Shown piece by piece: positions 37,129 to 43,738 of a stretch of 43,738 bases of DNA. How positions within the stretch are numbered: position 1 is the stretch's first letter; the number at the start of each line of letters is the position of its first letter. A model generated the notes under the pieces. The model had not been told where the DNA came from, did no database searches, and saw only the letters and a program-made list of their open reading frames with translations. The position numbers and the translations under genes are program-made. The stretch comes from an uncultured Roseburia sp. (lineage in GTDB: Bacteria; Bacillota; Clostridia; Lachnospirales; Lachnospiraceae): assembly GCA_947567625.1 (NCBI GenBank), contig CANONN010000029.1, positions 1 to 43,738 of the forward strand. The letters run 5' to 3'.

Positions 37129-37731
37129 CTAGACTTCCTGCAAGACAAAAAACTGTACGATTCCCCGATAGCTTTTGGCCAAGCTTGTCAAAATGTCCTG
37201 CATACGCTCATTCACCCTGTGATACCGGACACCTTTTTGCCACATGATTCCATCCAAGTATTCGATTTGTCCAGGTTCCAGGCAGGAAATCAAATCCTGA
37301 TCCAATGTACCCTTCTTGGTAAATATGCATCTTACATAGACGTCTTCTGTTTTATAAAGTTCTGTCATTTTTTTCAAACCGGCCCCATCCGCCGAAATCT
37401 GCACGCATACAGACCCCCAGCGTCTTTCGTTCGCCGTCTCCTCCCCGCAAATCGCAACCCTGCGAAAGCTGGCTCTCCCGTAAGCATCCTGTTCCCGGAC
37501 AAAACGGTATCGTTCTTTCACGCCTTCGCTGCCCGGTTCTTCTTGCAAAAGAATCCCCTGTTCCAGCAAATACACGGTGTAGACCTCCCGGACTTTATCG
37601 TAGGAAGCAGGATAATCCAGCTTTTTTACAATCTGACTGGCCGTATAGCCCAGATTGGCCAGATGCCGGATGGCGCCCCCACAGGCGGCATCGAACGTAA
37701 AATTGCCCAACGCATCTTTAAAATAATTCAT
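37129..37731 (-). CDS. Unknown conserved-looking cytoplasmic protein
   Basis: I do not recognise this 200-aa protein. It has no signal peptide or membrane segment. The N-terminal third (CGGAIRHLANLGYTASQIVKKLDYPAS) reads like a helix-turn-helix, followed by a mixed domain with WGSVCVQISADG and a C-terminal EYLDGIMWQKGVRYHRVNERM segment. ATG 37731 is the first ATG; the upstream TTG is less likely, and the ribosome site is weak. It follows rplL with a small hairpin between them and has its own terminator, so it may be expressed by readthrough from the ribosomal operon. Confidence 0.65.
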   Translation of the reverse strand: MNYFKDALGNFTFDAACGGAIRHLANLGYTASQIVKKLDYPASYDKVREVYTVYLLEQGILLQEEPGSEGVKERYRFVREQDAYGRASFRRVAICGEETANERRWGSVCVQISADGAGLKKMTELYKTEDVYVRCIFTKKGTLDQDLISCLEPGQIEYLDGIMWQKGVRYHRVNERMQDILTSLAKSYRGIVQFFVLQEV

Positions 37732-37742
37732 AATCCACAAAA

Positions 37743-37765
37743 CAGGCGCGATTACCTCGCGCCTG
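37743..37765 (-). terminator. Short terminator or attenuator after rplL
   Basis: Arms CAGGCGCGA (37743-37751) and TCGCGCCTG (37757-37765), five-base loop, followed on the minus strand by TTTTG. The next gene starts only 12 bp on, so partial readthrough is likely. Confidence 0.75.
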
Positions 37766-37787
37766 CCCTAACACTCTATCCAATTGA

Positions 37788-38165
37788 TTATTTCAGGGTA
37801 ACTTTTGCACCCTCAGCTTCCAGTTTCGCTTTGATATCATCTGCGGTAGCCTTGTCAGCTGCCTCTTTTAATACCTTCGGAGCGCTGTCAACTAAGTCTT
37901 TCGCCTCTTTGAGACCTAAACCGGTCGCCTCGCGAACTACTTTGATGACCTTAACCTTGTTCGGGCCAACCTCTGTCAGCTCTACGTCGAACTCTGTCTT
38001 CTCCTCAGCCGCTGCGCCGTCGCCTGCGCCTGCTGCTGCAACTACAACGCCTGCCGCCGCAGATACGCCGAACTCTTCTTCACAGGCTTTTACTAAGTCA
38101 TTTAACTCTAATACGCTTAACTCTTTGATCGCATCAATAAATTCTGCTGTTGTCAACTTTGCCAT
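37788..38165 (-). CDS. rplL: Ribosomal protein L7/L12
   Basis: Stalk protein of the 50S subunit that recruits translation factors, 125 aa. The N-terminal dimerisation domain ([24 protein letters not shown]), a flexible Ala/Gly hinge and the C-terminal domain ([35 protein letters not shown]) are all present. ATG 38165 follows GGAGG; the five extra upstream codons are not needed. It is 37 bp after rplJ. Confidence 0.97.
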   Translation of the reverse strand: MAKLTTAEFIDAIKELSVLELNDLVKACEEEFGVSAAAGVVVAAAGAGDGAAAEEKTEFDVELTEVGPNKVKVIKVVREATGLGLKEAKDLVDSAPKVLKEAADKATADDIKAKLEAEGAKVTLK

Positions 38166-38202
38166 TTTATTATCCTCCATTTTATTATTTATGATTCACA
38201 TA

Positions 38203-38769
38203 TTACTCTGCTGCGGGTGCTTCTTCCGCTGCCGCCTCAGCGGGCGCTTCCTCGGCTGCTGCGCTTGCTACGGCTGCGTCCGCACCGCCGCCCTTCTCCG
38301 CGATCTGATTAAGAACACGGGCAAGATTGGTGATCGGTGACTGCAAGCTGCCAAGCAATTTGGAGAGAAGCTCTTCTCTCGACGGAATGGAAGCGATTAC
38401 TTTCATACCGTTCTCATCATAGAAGCTTCCTTCCACAACGCCGGCTTTCATCTCAAGCGCCGGAGCTGTTTTCGCAAATTTAGCGATGATTCTCGCAGGA
38501 GCTGTCGCGTCCGTCGCTGAAATCGCAAACGCACTCGGTCCCTCAAGTACATCCTTTAAACATTCAAACTCAGTACCCTCAATCGCGCGGTTCACCAGTG
38601 TGTTTTTGTATACTTTATATACAACACCGGCTTCTCTTAACTGCTTACGCAACTGAGTGTCTTCCGCAACAGTCAATCCACGGTAATCTACGACTACGAC
38701 AGACTGCGCGTCTTTGATGTTCGCAGAAATCTCTTCTACGATAGGCTGTTTTAATTCTACTTTTGCCAC
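38203..38769 (-). CDS. rplJ: Ribosomal protein L10
   Basis: Base of the ribosomal stalk that anchors L7/L12 dimers, and the repressor of its own operon through the leader. It is 188 aa, starting with GTG at 38769, after a full AAGGAGG box. The family segment is SVVVVDYRGLTVAEDTQLRKQLREAG. The C terminus carries an Ala/Glu-rich extension of about 20 residues beyond the usual length, seen in some Clostridia. Confidence 0.97.
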   Translation of the reverse strand: MAKVELKQPIVEEISANIKDAQSVVVVDYRGLTVAEDTQLRKQLREAGVVYKVYKNTLVNRAIEGTEFECLKDVLEGPSAFAISATDATAPARIIAKFAKTAPALEMKAGVVEGSFYDENGMKVIASIPSREELLSKLLGSLQSPITNLARVLNQIAEKGGGADAAVASAAAEEAPAEAAAEEAPAAE

Positions 38770-38870
38770 GAATGATTTACCTCCTTATTTTATTTTTGTC
38801 ACAAAAAGACATTGAGGTTCTTACAGATTGTTTTATATCACAGAAAATGCAAAGCAATTGCTATGATATG

Positions 38871-38897
38871 AAAAACCCTCCTGCTAAGACAGGAGGG
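38871..38897 (-). terminator. Attenuator terminator upstream of rplJ
   Basis: Arms CCCTCCTG (38876-38883) and CAGGAGGG (38890-38897) followed on the minus strand by TTTTT, about 100 bp before the rplJ start. Confidence 0.88.
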
Positions 38898-38927
38898 CAG
38901 TAAAATCATCGTTGTAAAACTTTGATT

Positions 38928-38988
38928 CCCTCGGCAGGCCGCTACGGTTACGCCTTACGGCACCTGCTGTCTTCGGCAACATACTTTG
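38928..38988 (-). promoter_or_regulatory. Ribosomal protein L10 leader
   Basis: On the minus strand the transcript shows GCCGAAGACAGCAGGTGCC, then GTAAGGCGTAACC, then GCCTGCCGAGG, the conserved pattern of the L10 leader that binds the L10-L12 complex. With the terminator just downstream it provides feedback control of rplJ-rplL. Confidence 0.88.
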
Positions 38989-38990
38989 TG

Positions 38991-39019
38991 AGTATAACAT
39001 TATATCATGCGGTTGTCAA
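38991..39019 (-). promoter_or_regulatory. Promoter of rplJ-rplL
   Basis: Minus strand TTGACA (39014-39019), 17-bp spacer, TATACT (38991-38996), directly before the L10 leader. Confidence 0.88.
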
Positions 39020-39038
39020 TAAAAAATAACAGTATACA

Positions 39039-39734
39039 CTAGTTTGTAATCTTGGTGACGTTCAGTTTTACACCCGGTCCCATCGTCGAGGTGAGAACCG
39101 CACTGCGGATATACTGTCCTTTTAAGCTGGCAGGTTTCGCCTTATTGACAGCGCCCATAAGGGTCTGGAAGTTGTCGCTTAACTGCTCTTCTGTAAAAGA
39201 AGCTTTTCCAACTGGCACGTGGATAATATTTGTCTTGTCCAATCTGTACTCAATCTTACCAGCCTTGATGTCGTTTACCGCCTTGGTAACGTCCATCGTT
39301 ACGGTTCCTGCTTTGGGGTTCGGCATCAAGCCTTTTGGTCCGAGCACACGTCCGAGACGGCCGACAACGCCCATCATATCCGGGGTTGCAACGACAACGT
39401 CAAAATCAAACCATCCCTCGTTCTGAATCTTCGGAATCAGCTCCTCGCCGCCGACAAAGTCAGCGCCCGCAGCCTGTGCCTCATCCAATTTTGTTCCCTT
39501 TGCAAAAACCAATACCTTAACCGCTTTCCCTGTTCCGTGCGGCAGTACCACTGCGCCGCGGATCTGCTGCTCCGCGTGACGGCCATCACAGCCTGTTCTG
39601 ATATGAAGCTCGATTGTCTCATCAAACTTAGCTGTCGCGTTCTTCTTTACAATGTCAATTGCCTCCGCCAGATCGTACTGGGCAGTCTTGTCGAACGTCT
39701 TGACAGCGTTGTTATATTTCTTTCCTCTTTTCAT
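39039..39734 (-). CDS. rplA: Ribosomal protein L1
   Basis: Protein of the L1 stalk of the 50S subunit, 231 aa, with the family segment [22 protein letters not shown] split by normal spacing and the end [15 protein letters not shown] 39734 follows AGGAGG; a longer frame to 39779 is not supported. It is 101 bp after rplK, a gap with small inverted repeats (for example CAATC-tct-GATTG at 39789-39801). Confidence 0.97.
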   Translation of the reverse strand: MKRGKKYNNAVKTFDKTAQYDLAEAIDIVKKNATAKFDETIELHIRTGCDGRHAEQQIRGAVVLPHGTGKAVKVLVFAKGTKLDEAQAAGADFVGGEELIPKIQNEGWFDFDVVVATPDMMGVVGRLGRVLGPKGLMPNPKAGTVTMDVTKAVNDIKAGKIEYRLDKTNIIHVPVGKASFTEEQLSDNFQTLMGAVNKAKPASLKGQYIRSAVLTSTMGPGVKLNVTKITN

Positions 39735-39835
39735 TCTAAAAAACCTCCTAGTGGTATTGTCGGGAGAGGTCCCTCCCACTTACTATTGCAATCTCTGATT
39801 GTAACAGTTCAGGCAAGCTGATCTGTCACGCTTTC

Positions 39836-40261
39836 TTACTCTTCTACCGTTACGCCCATACTTCTTGCGGTACCGGCGATCATGCTCATCGCTGCCTCCA
39901 AAGAAGCCGCATTTAAATCCGGCATTTTCAATTCTGCGATCTCCTGCAATTTTGCCTTTGATAATACCGCAACTTTATCTTTGTTCGGTTGTGCGGAACC
40001 GGACTTGATGTTGCAGGCTTTTTTGATCAGGACCGGTGCAGGCGGTGTCTTTGTCACGAAGCTGAAGCTTCTGTCCGCATAGACCGTGATCACGACAGGA
40101 ATGATTAAATCTCCCTGATCTGCTGTTCTGGCGTTAAACTGCTTGGTAAACTCCACGATATTAACGCCGTGCTGTCCAAGTGCAGGACCGACTGGAGGAG
40201 CAGGTGTTGCCTTGCCAGCAGGAATCTGCAATTTGATATATCCTTCTACTTTCTTTGCCAT
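39836..40261 (-). CDS. rplK: Ribosomal protein L11
   Basis: GTPase-centre protein of the 50S subunit, 141 aa, the standard length. Motifs: [26 protein letters not shown] and the C-terminal RNA-binding end [17 protein letters not shown] 40261 follows AAGGAGG. It is 34 bp after nusG. Confidence 0.98.
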   Translation of the reverse strand: MAKKVEGYIKLQIPAGKATPAPPVGPALGQHGVNIVEFTKQFNARTADQGDLIIPVVITVYADRSFSFVTKTPPAPVLIKKACNIKSGSAQPNKDKVAVLSKAKLQEIAELKMPDLNAASLEAAMSMIAGTARSMGVTVEE

Positions 40262-40295
40262 TGGAATATTGCCTCCTTAAATTATTTGTTGCAAA

Positions 40296-40811
40296 CTACG
40301 CTAACTTTACATCTGCGAAACTTATCTCTACCGGTGTTTCGCGACCGAAAAGCTCTACGTTGATCGTCACGCTCTGCTTGCTGTGATTCATCGTCTGTAT
40401 CACGCCTGAAGTGTCTTTCCACACACCGGCGGTCACGACCACAAGATCACCCTCGCCAAAATTAACCTCAACGCTTTCTTTCTTGATTCCAAGCGGTTTC
40501 ATCTCCGCATCGGTCAGTGGTACCGGCTTACTTCCCGGACCGACAAATCCGGTCACACCACGGGTATTTCTGACGACATACCAGGTGTCGTCATTCATGA
40601 TCATATTAATAAGCACATAACCCGGAAACATTTTCTTTGACACAGACTTTTTGGCACCGTTTTTCATCTCGATGACATCCTGCATCGGAACCCGCACCTC
40701 TAAGATCTGTTCCTCCAAATGTCTGTTTTCGATCGTCTTGTCAATATTCGCCTTTACTTTATTCTCATATCCAGAATAAGTATGAACTACATACCAGTGT
40801 GCTTCTGCCAT
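40296..40811 (-). CDS. nusG: Transcription antitermination factor NusG
   Basis: RNA polymerase elongation factor, 171 aa. The NGN domain (WYVVHTYSGYENKVKANI, FPGYVLINM, VRNTRGVTGFVG) is followed by a KOW domain (about residues 118-171, FGEGDLVVVTAGVWKDTSGVIQ). It is 14 bp downstream of secE, the classic secE-nusG pair. Confidence 0.97.
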   Translation of the reverse strand: MAEAHWYVVHTYSGYENKVKANIDKTIENRHLEEQILEVRVPMQDVIEMKNGAKKSVSKKMFPGYVLINMIMNDDTWYVVRNTRGVTGFVGPGSKPVPLTDAEMKPLGIKKESVEVNFGEGDLVVVTAGVWKDTSGVIQTMNHSKQSVTINVELFGRETPVEISFADVKLA

Positions 40812-40825
40812 ATCGCTGCCTCCAC

Positions 40826-41035
40826 TTATAATGATAAACCAACAAGGAAATCAATGCCGTACTGAATCAGGAAATCCAGAATTGCGATAATGACGCCAAG
40901 TACAACAGAAACCACCACGACCGCAGCAGACTGTCTTACAAGGGTCTTATTATCCGGCCAGATAATCTTCCGAAACTCTGCCGAAAGACCGGTGAACCAG
41001 CTCTCTTTTTGAACTTTGTTTTCGGTGTCTCCCAT
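40826..41035 (-). CDS. secE: Preprotein translocase subunit SecE
   Basis: Short essential membrane component of the SecYEG channel, 69 aa, with the cytoplasmic helix FRKIIWPDNKTLVRQSAAVV and a single transmembrane helix at about residues 38-60. ATG 41035 has GGAG about 12 bases upstream. It precedes nusG. Confidence 0.95.
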   Translation of the reverse strand: MGDTENKVQKESWFTGLSAEFRKIIWPDNKTLVRQSAAVVVVSVVLGVIIAILDFLIQYGIDFLVGLSL

Positions 41036-41091
41036 GTTATTACCGTTCTCCTTTCAAAGTCCGGGTACTTCGTACATGACACAAATACCCC

Positions 41092-41115
41092 AATTGAAAA
41101 AATGTTTTTTCAATT
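41092..41115. repeat. AT-rich hairpin between rpmG and secE
   Basis: Perfect 11-bp arms AATTGAAAAAA and TTTTTTCAATT separated by TG. It could act as a weak terminator or processing site within the operon. No tRNA-Trp gene was found here, although some related clusters carry one. Confidence 0.55.
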
Positions 41116-41128
41116 TTCCTTTCTGTTA

Positions 41129-41278
41129 CTATTTGGTCTCCTTGTGTAAAGTATGGCTTCTGCAGAATCTGCAATACTTTTTGGTCTCCATCCTGTCAGG
41201 ATGAGCCTTTTTGTCTTTTGTCGTGTTGTAATTACGATTCTTACATTCCGTACATGCCAATGTTATTTTCGTGCGCAC
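41129..41278 (-). CDS. rpmG: Ribosomal protein L33
   Basis: A 49-aa small 50S protein of the zinc-binding form: cysteines in [11 protein letters not shown] and YCRFCRSH make the two CxxC pairs. The start is GTG 41278, with GGAGG eight bases upstream, which is why simple ATG scans miss it. It is the first gene of the rpmG-secE-nusG-rplK-rplA cluster. Confidence 0.93.
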   Translation of the reverse strand: MRTKITLACTECKNRNYNTTKDKKAHPDRMETKKYCRFCRSHTLHKETK

Positions 41279-41388
41279 AACTTCTACCTCCATTAAATTC
41301 TTTGTGTGTTTTTTTCATGCCCTGTGCTTTAAGAGCGACATTCTTAAAAAAAGGCATAAAAAAAAGACCTAACTTCCATCGCTAGTCC

Positions 41389-41417
41389 ACTATAACACAA
41401 TTTGGAAGAAAGGTCAA
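41389..41417 (-). promoter_or_regulatory. Promoter of the rpmG-secE-nusG cluster
   Basis: Minus strand TTGACC (41412-41417), 17-bp spacer, TATAGT (41389-41394). Confidence 0.8.
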
Positions 41418-41554
41418 TGTTTTTTTATTTAGAATGAAAAAGTCAGCAATTTTATGAATATTGGCCACAAGCTTTGGCTGCCGTTTTACATCCCGGAGAG
41501 GATTATATAACTGTTCAGACAAGCTGGACTGCGGCATGTAAAAATTATTAGATT

Positions 41555-41606
41555 CGACAGCGGCGATAGGATTCTAAGCGCCAGCGGCGCTTGCTCATGG
41601 CTGTCG
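41555..41606. repeat. Nested GC-rich stem-loop
   Basis: Outer arms CGACAGC (41555-41561) and GCTGTCG (41600-41606) enclose an inner hairpin AAGCGCC-AGC-GGCGCTT (41576-41592). It could be part of a small RNA or a recombination site near the integrase gene; I do not recognise the family. Confidence 0.45.
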
Positions 41607-41788
41607 GAAACGAAGAGCAGACTTTACATACCCGAATTTTCCTTACAGGCAGGTGTATCAATGCGTCTACCAACTGTCTAAACCGTTATAAAATCATTTC
41701 AATGGTGTACATGTCCAAATGGCTGGTGTACGATGATAAACATCCATATATGATAGATTTTTAAGCACTATAGATAAGGAGAGCAGAT

Positions 41789-42652
41789 ATGCACGATTTA
41801 CAGGCACACATTAAAAACTATTTGGAATACTGCAAAAACCAGAAAAGACTGGACGAAAAGACCTTAAAGGCTTACCGGATTGATCTGACGCAATTCTCCA
41901 GCAAAATATCTACTGACTGCACAGCGGGAATTACGGCCGGCATTTTGGAGGATTTTATCGCGGGACTTCACCAGATCTATAAACCGAAAACCGTCAAAAG
42001 AAAAATTGCCTCCGTGAAAGCTTTCTTTCACTACCTGGAATACAGGGAGGTCGTTGACCGTAACCCGTTTAATAAAATTCATGTGAAATTCCGCGAACCG
42101 GCCAAGCTGCCCAAAACGATTCCGCTCCACACTGTGGAACAGTTTTTATCCGTGATCTATCAGTATCATGCCGATGCAAAAACAGATTGCCAGAAACTGA
42201 ATTCTCTCAGAGATATTGCTATCATTGAGCTGCTTTTTGCAACCGGAATGAGAATTTCTGAATTATGTTCTTTGAAAGTAACAGATGTCAATCTATGTGA
42301 CAGAAGTATTTTAATTTACGGGAAGGGTTCTAAGGAACGAAAAATACAAATTGGAAATGATGATGTCATCCGCGTGCTGGAGGAGTATGCGGATGCTTTT
42401 CGGACGGGAAGGGAGGCTTGCGGCTATTTTTTTGCCCATCGGTCCGGCAGAGTGGTCTCCGATCAATCCATCCGCAGGATGATTAACAAGTATACTTCGC
42501 TTGCCGCCATAGAGATGCATATTACCCCGCATATGTTCCGGCATACGTTTGCCACGAGCCTGCTGGAAGCGGATGTGGATATCCGCTATATTCAGGAGAT
42601 GTTGGGGCATAGTTCTATTAATATTATTGACAAAATTTGCAGCAACCATTAA
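41789..42652 (+). pseudogene. Tyrosine recombinase lacking its nucleophile
   Basis: XerC/XerD-type integrase of 287 aa. An N-terminal SAM-like DNA-binding domain (1-100) is followed by a catalytic domain with Arg155 (ATGMRISELC), a Lys in YGKGSKERK, the His248-x-x-Arg251 pair (HMFRHTFA) and His274 (MLGHSSIN). After His274 the sequence is SINIIDKICSNH then stop. The family expects a Tyr nine residues on, in a motif like IYTHV; none occurs after Tyr267. The protein is either inactivated by a recent C-terminal change or truncated. ATG 41789 follows AAGGAGA. It is not next to obvious att sites or cargo. Confidence 0.75.
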
Positions 42653-42702
42653 TACCAACCTATATCGCACCACATAACAACCAAAACAACTATCCTACGC
42701 AA

Positions 42703-42740
42703 AAAAATCACCCTGCAAGCACCGAAAGCACCCGCAGGGT
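42703..42740 (-). terminator. Terminator of the right-edge surface-protein gene
   Basis: Arms ACCCTGC (42710-42716) and GCAGGGT (42734-42740), followed on the minus strand by a T-run (plus-strand A-run 42701-42707). Confidence 0.8.
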
Positions 42741-42847
42741 TCATACATGTTATTAGGATAAAGTCAAATTCTACCCCATCGTCAATCTATTTTCCTCTTG
42801 CCAACCTGCACATCGGCTCATCCAGCCCAAACACCTGCACAAGCCAT

Positions 42848-43738
42848 CTACTTCTTCGTCCGCACCGTCTTCGTATTCGACCAGTCAGAGTACAGCGTTC
42901 TCTTTTCGCCATCCACAATAACCTTCTTGTACGTCCGAATCCGCACATAGTATTTCTTCTTTCCTTTCAGACCCGAAATCTTCTTCGTCTCTGTGGAGCT
43001 GCCTTGGCAGTTCACTGTTTTTAGCGTCTTTCCCTTAAATTCCCCGCCAATACAACATTGAATCTGGTAGCCGTCCACCTGTTTTTTCTGCTTTTTCCAC
43101 ACTGCAAGGATTCCTTTTTTCTTCGCCGCAAGAGCTTTGATCTGCGTTCCTTTCGGCCTGATCATAAAAGTCCCATTCAGTGTACCGCTGTATTTCCCCT
43201 GCAACTGAACCGTCACCTTATACACACCCGGATTCTTCGCACCGTTTGGATATGATACGCGATAATCGGCTCCGGCCTGAAGCACTTTGCCGCCGCTGTC
43301 TTTCACGACTACGGACGGCTTTTTGACTTTACCGTTGTAGGTGTAATCTTTCTTACTCAATGCAACCTTCTGCGGACGCAAAATCTCCGTCACATCTTTT
43401 CTGTCGGAACAGACAGCACAGATTTTCCCTCTATACCCTGCCGTCTGCGGCGTTGCCTGTACAAGTACCTCCTGATACCGGTGTTCTGCCATACTGATTG
43501 GTTCCGTATAACTCGCCCCGCAGCCACTGCAAATATAGGTACGCTCACCTTCCCTTGCACACGTTGCCTCTCTCGTCACCGTCATACTATAATTGTGTAT
43601 ATGTTCAGATGACGCTACCTCTGTATCAGGCGTTTCCGTTGTCCCCGGCGCCGGTTTCTCTGTTTCTAACGTCTCCGAATTCTTTGGTATCTCCGAATCC
43701 CCCGGCACATTCGTCTCTGAATTCCCCGGTGAGGGGGC
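42848..43738 (-). CDS. Secreted surface protein, C-terminal part (5' end outside window)
   Basis: The frame stays open to the right edge, so only the last 297 or so codons are visible. From the edge: a Pro/Thr/Glu/Ser-rich linker with PGNSET and PGDSEIP repeats; a small Cys/His domain with CxxC pairs (ICSGCGASY, ICAVCSDRKD) of the kind repeated in Clostridial surface proteins; an Ig-like segment (LSKKDYTYNGKVKKPSVVVKD to GTFMIRPKG); and a fibronectin III-like end (IKALAAKKKGILAVWKKQ to YSDWSNTKTVRTKK). It is probably exported and bound to the cell surface. Function is unknown; the N-terminal catalytic or binding part is missing. Confidence 0.8.
   Translation of the reverse strand, partial: APSPGNSETNVPGDSEIPKNSETLETEKPAPGTTETPDTEVASSEHIHNYSMTVTREATCAREGERTYICSGCGASYTEPISMAEHRYQEVLVQATPQTAGYRGKICAVCSDRKDVTEILRPQKVALSKKDYTYNGKVKKPSVVVKDSGGKVLQAGADYRVSYPNGAKNPGVYKVTVQLQGKYSGTLNGTFMIRPKGTQIKALAAKKKGILAVWKKQKKQVDGYQIQCCIGGEFKGKTLKTVNCQGSSTETKKISGLKGKKKYYVRIRTYKKVIVDGEKRTLYSDWSNTKTVRTKK

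Larger units (their letters stand above)
41279..41788. other. Intergenic region with rpmG promoter and structured segment
   Basis: No gene found in this 510-bp gap. It holds the rpmG promoter at its left end and a GC-rich hairpin pair at 41555-41606. Confidence 0.5.

Noticed and set aside
41036-41128. tRNA-Trp between rpmG and secE
   Set aside because: No cloverleaf or T-loop sequence is present; only short inverted repeats are seen.

Overview
The window looks like chromosomal DNA from a spore-forming, low-to-mid GC Gram-positive anaerobe of the Clostridia, most likely a Lachnospiraceae relative. The reasons are the gene order of the fatty-acid operon (acpP-fabK-fabD-fabG-fabF-fabZ-accDA-fabH), the fused AccD-AccA carboxyltransferase, a SpoVT sporulation regulator, strong GGAGG ribosome binding sites, and long hybrid histidine kinases with PAS, REC and Hpt modules. 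The taxon is inferred; no rRNA or tRNA gene was found.

Layout, left to right. 1-3229: an ABC-2 exporter (ATPase and permease, minus strand) whose two genes are separated by a striking composite minisatellite, with a second tandem repeat at the left edge. 3418-8659: a GrpB-family protein, a hybrid histidine kinase, and a divergent EAL-domain c-di-GMP phosphodiesterase. 8786-10120: glutamate dehydrogenase. 10361-18858: the minus-strand type II fatty-acid operon, from acpP to a MarR/FabT-like regulator and a DUF4321 membrane protein; a strong promoter followed by three evenly spaced FabT-like boxes precedes acpP. 19115-20721: ThiT thiamine-uptake component and a DegV lipid-binding protein. 20718-25034: an amidohydrolase, a class A penicillin-binding protein with a long Gly/Pro/Asn/Gln repeat tail, and a ROK glucokinase. 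25361-27641: SpoVT and an acyl-CoA synthetase-like ligase. 27887-33209: a response regulator and a second hybrid kinase, divergent from a sodium:solute symporter. 33302-36833: a BlaR1-like M56 metallopeptidase, a BlaI-like repressor, an unknown membrane-anchored protein and a small serine recombinase. 37129-41278: an unknown gene and the ribosomal/transcription cluster rplL, rplJ, rplA, rplK, nusG, secE, rpmG, with an L10 leader and attenuator. 41789-42652: a tyrosine recombinase that lacks its nucleophile. Right edge: the C-terminal part of a secreted surface protein.

The strongest candidate for an undescribed system is at 36068-36213. Two 18-bp sites, each with palindromic 8-bp arms around an asymmetric central dinucleotide (GT in one, AC in the other), lie in inverted orientation around an AT-rich segment with promoter-like sequences. 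They sit directly beside a serine recombinase gene and upstream of an unknown membrane protein and a BlaI/M56 regulatory pair. This is the expected architecture of a DNA-inversion switch. Other notable signals are the three-box operator of the fab operon, the paired operator of the BlaI-like repressor, and the repeat array inside the ABC operon, which appears to have grown from the permease translation start. All family assignments come from reading motifs in the translated sequence; no search was run.
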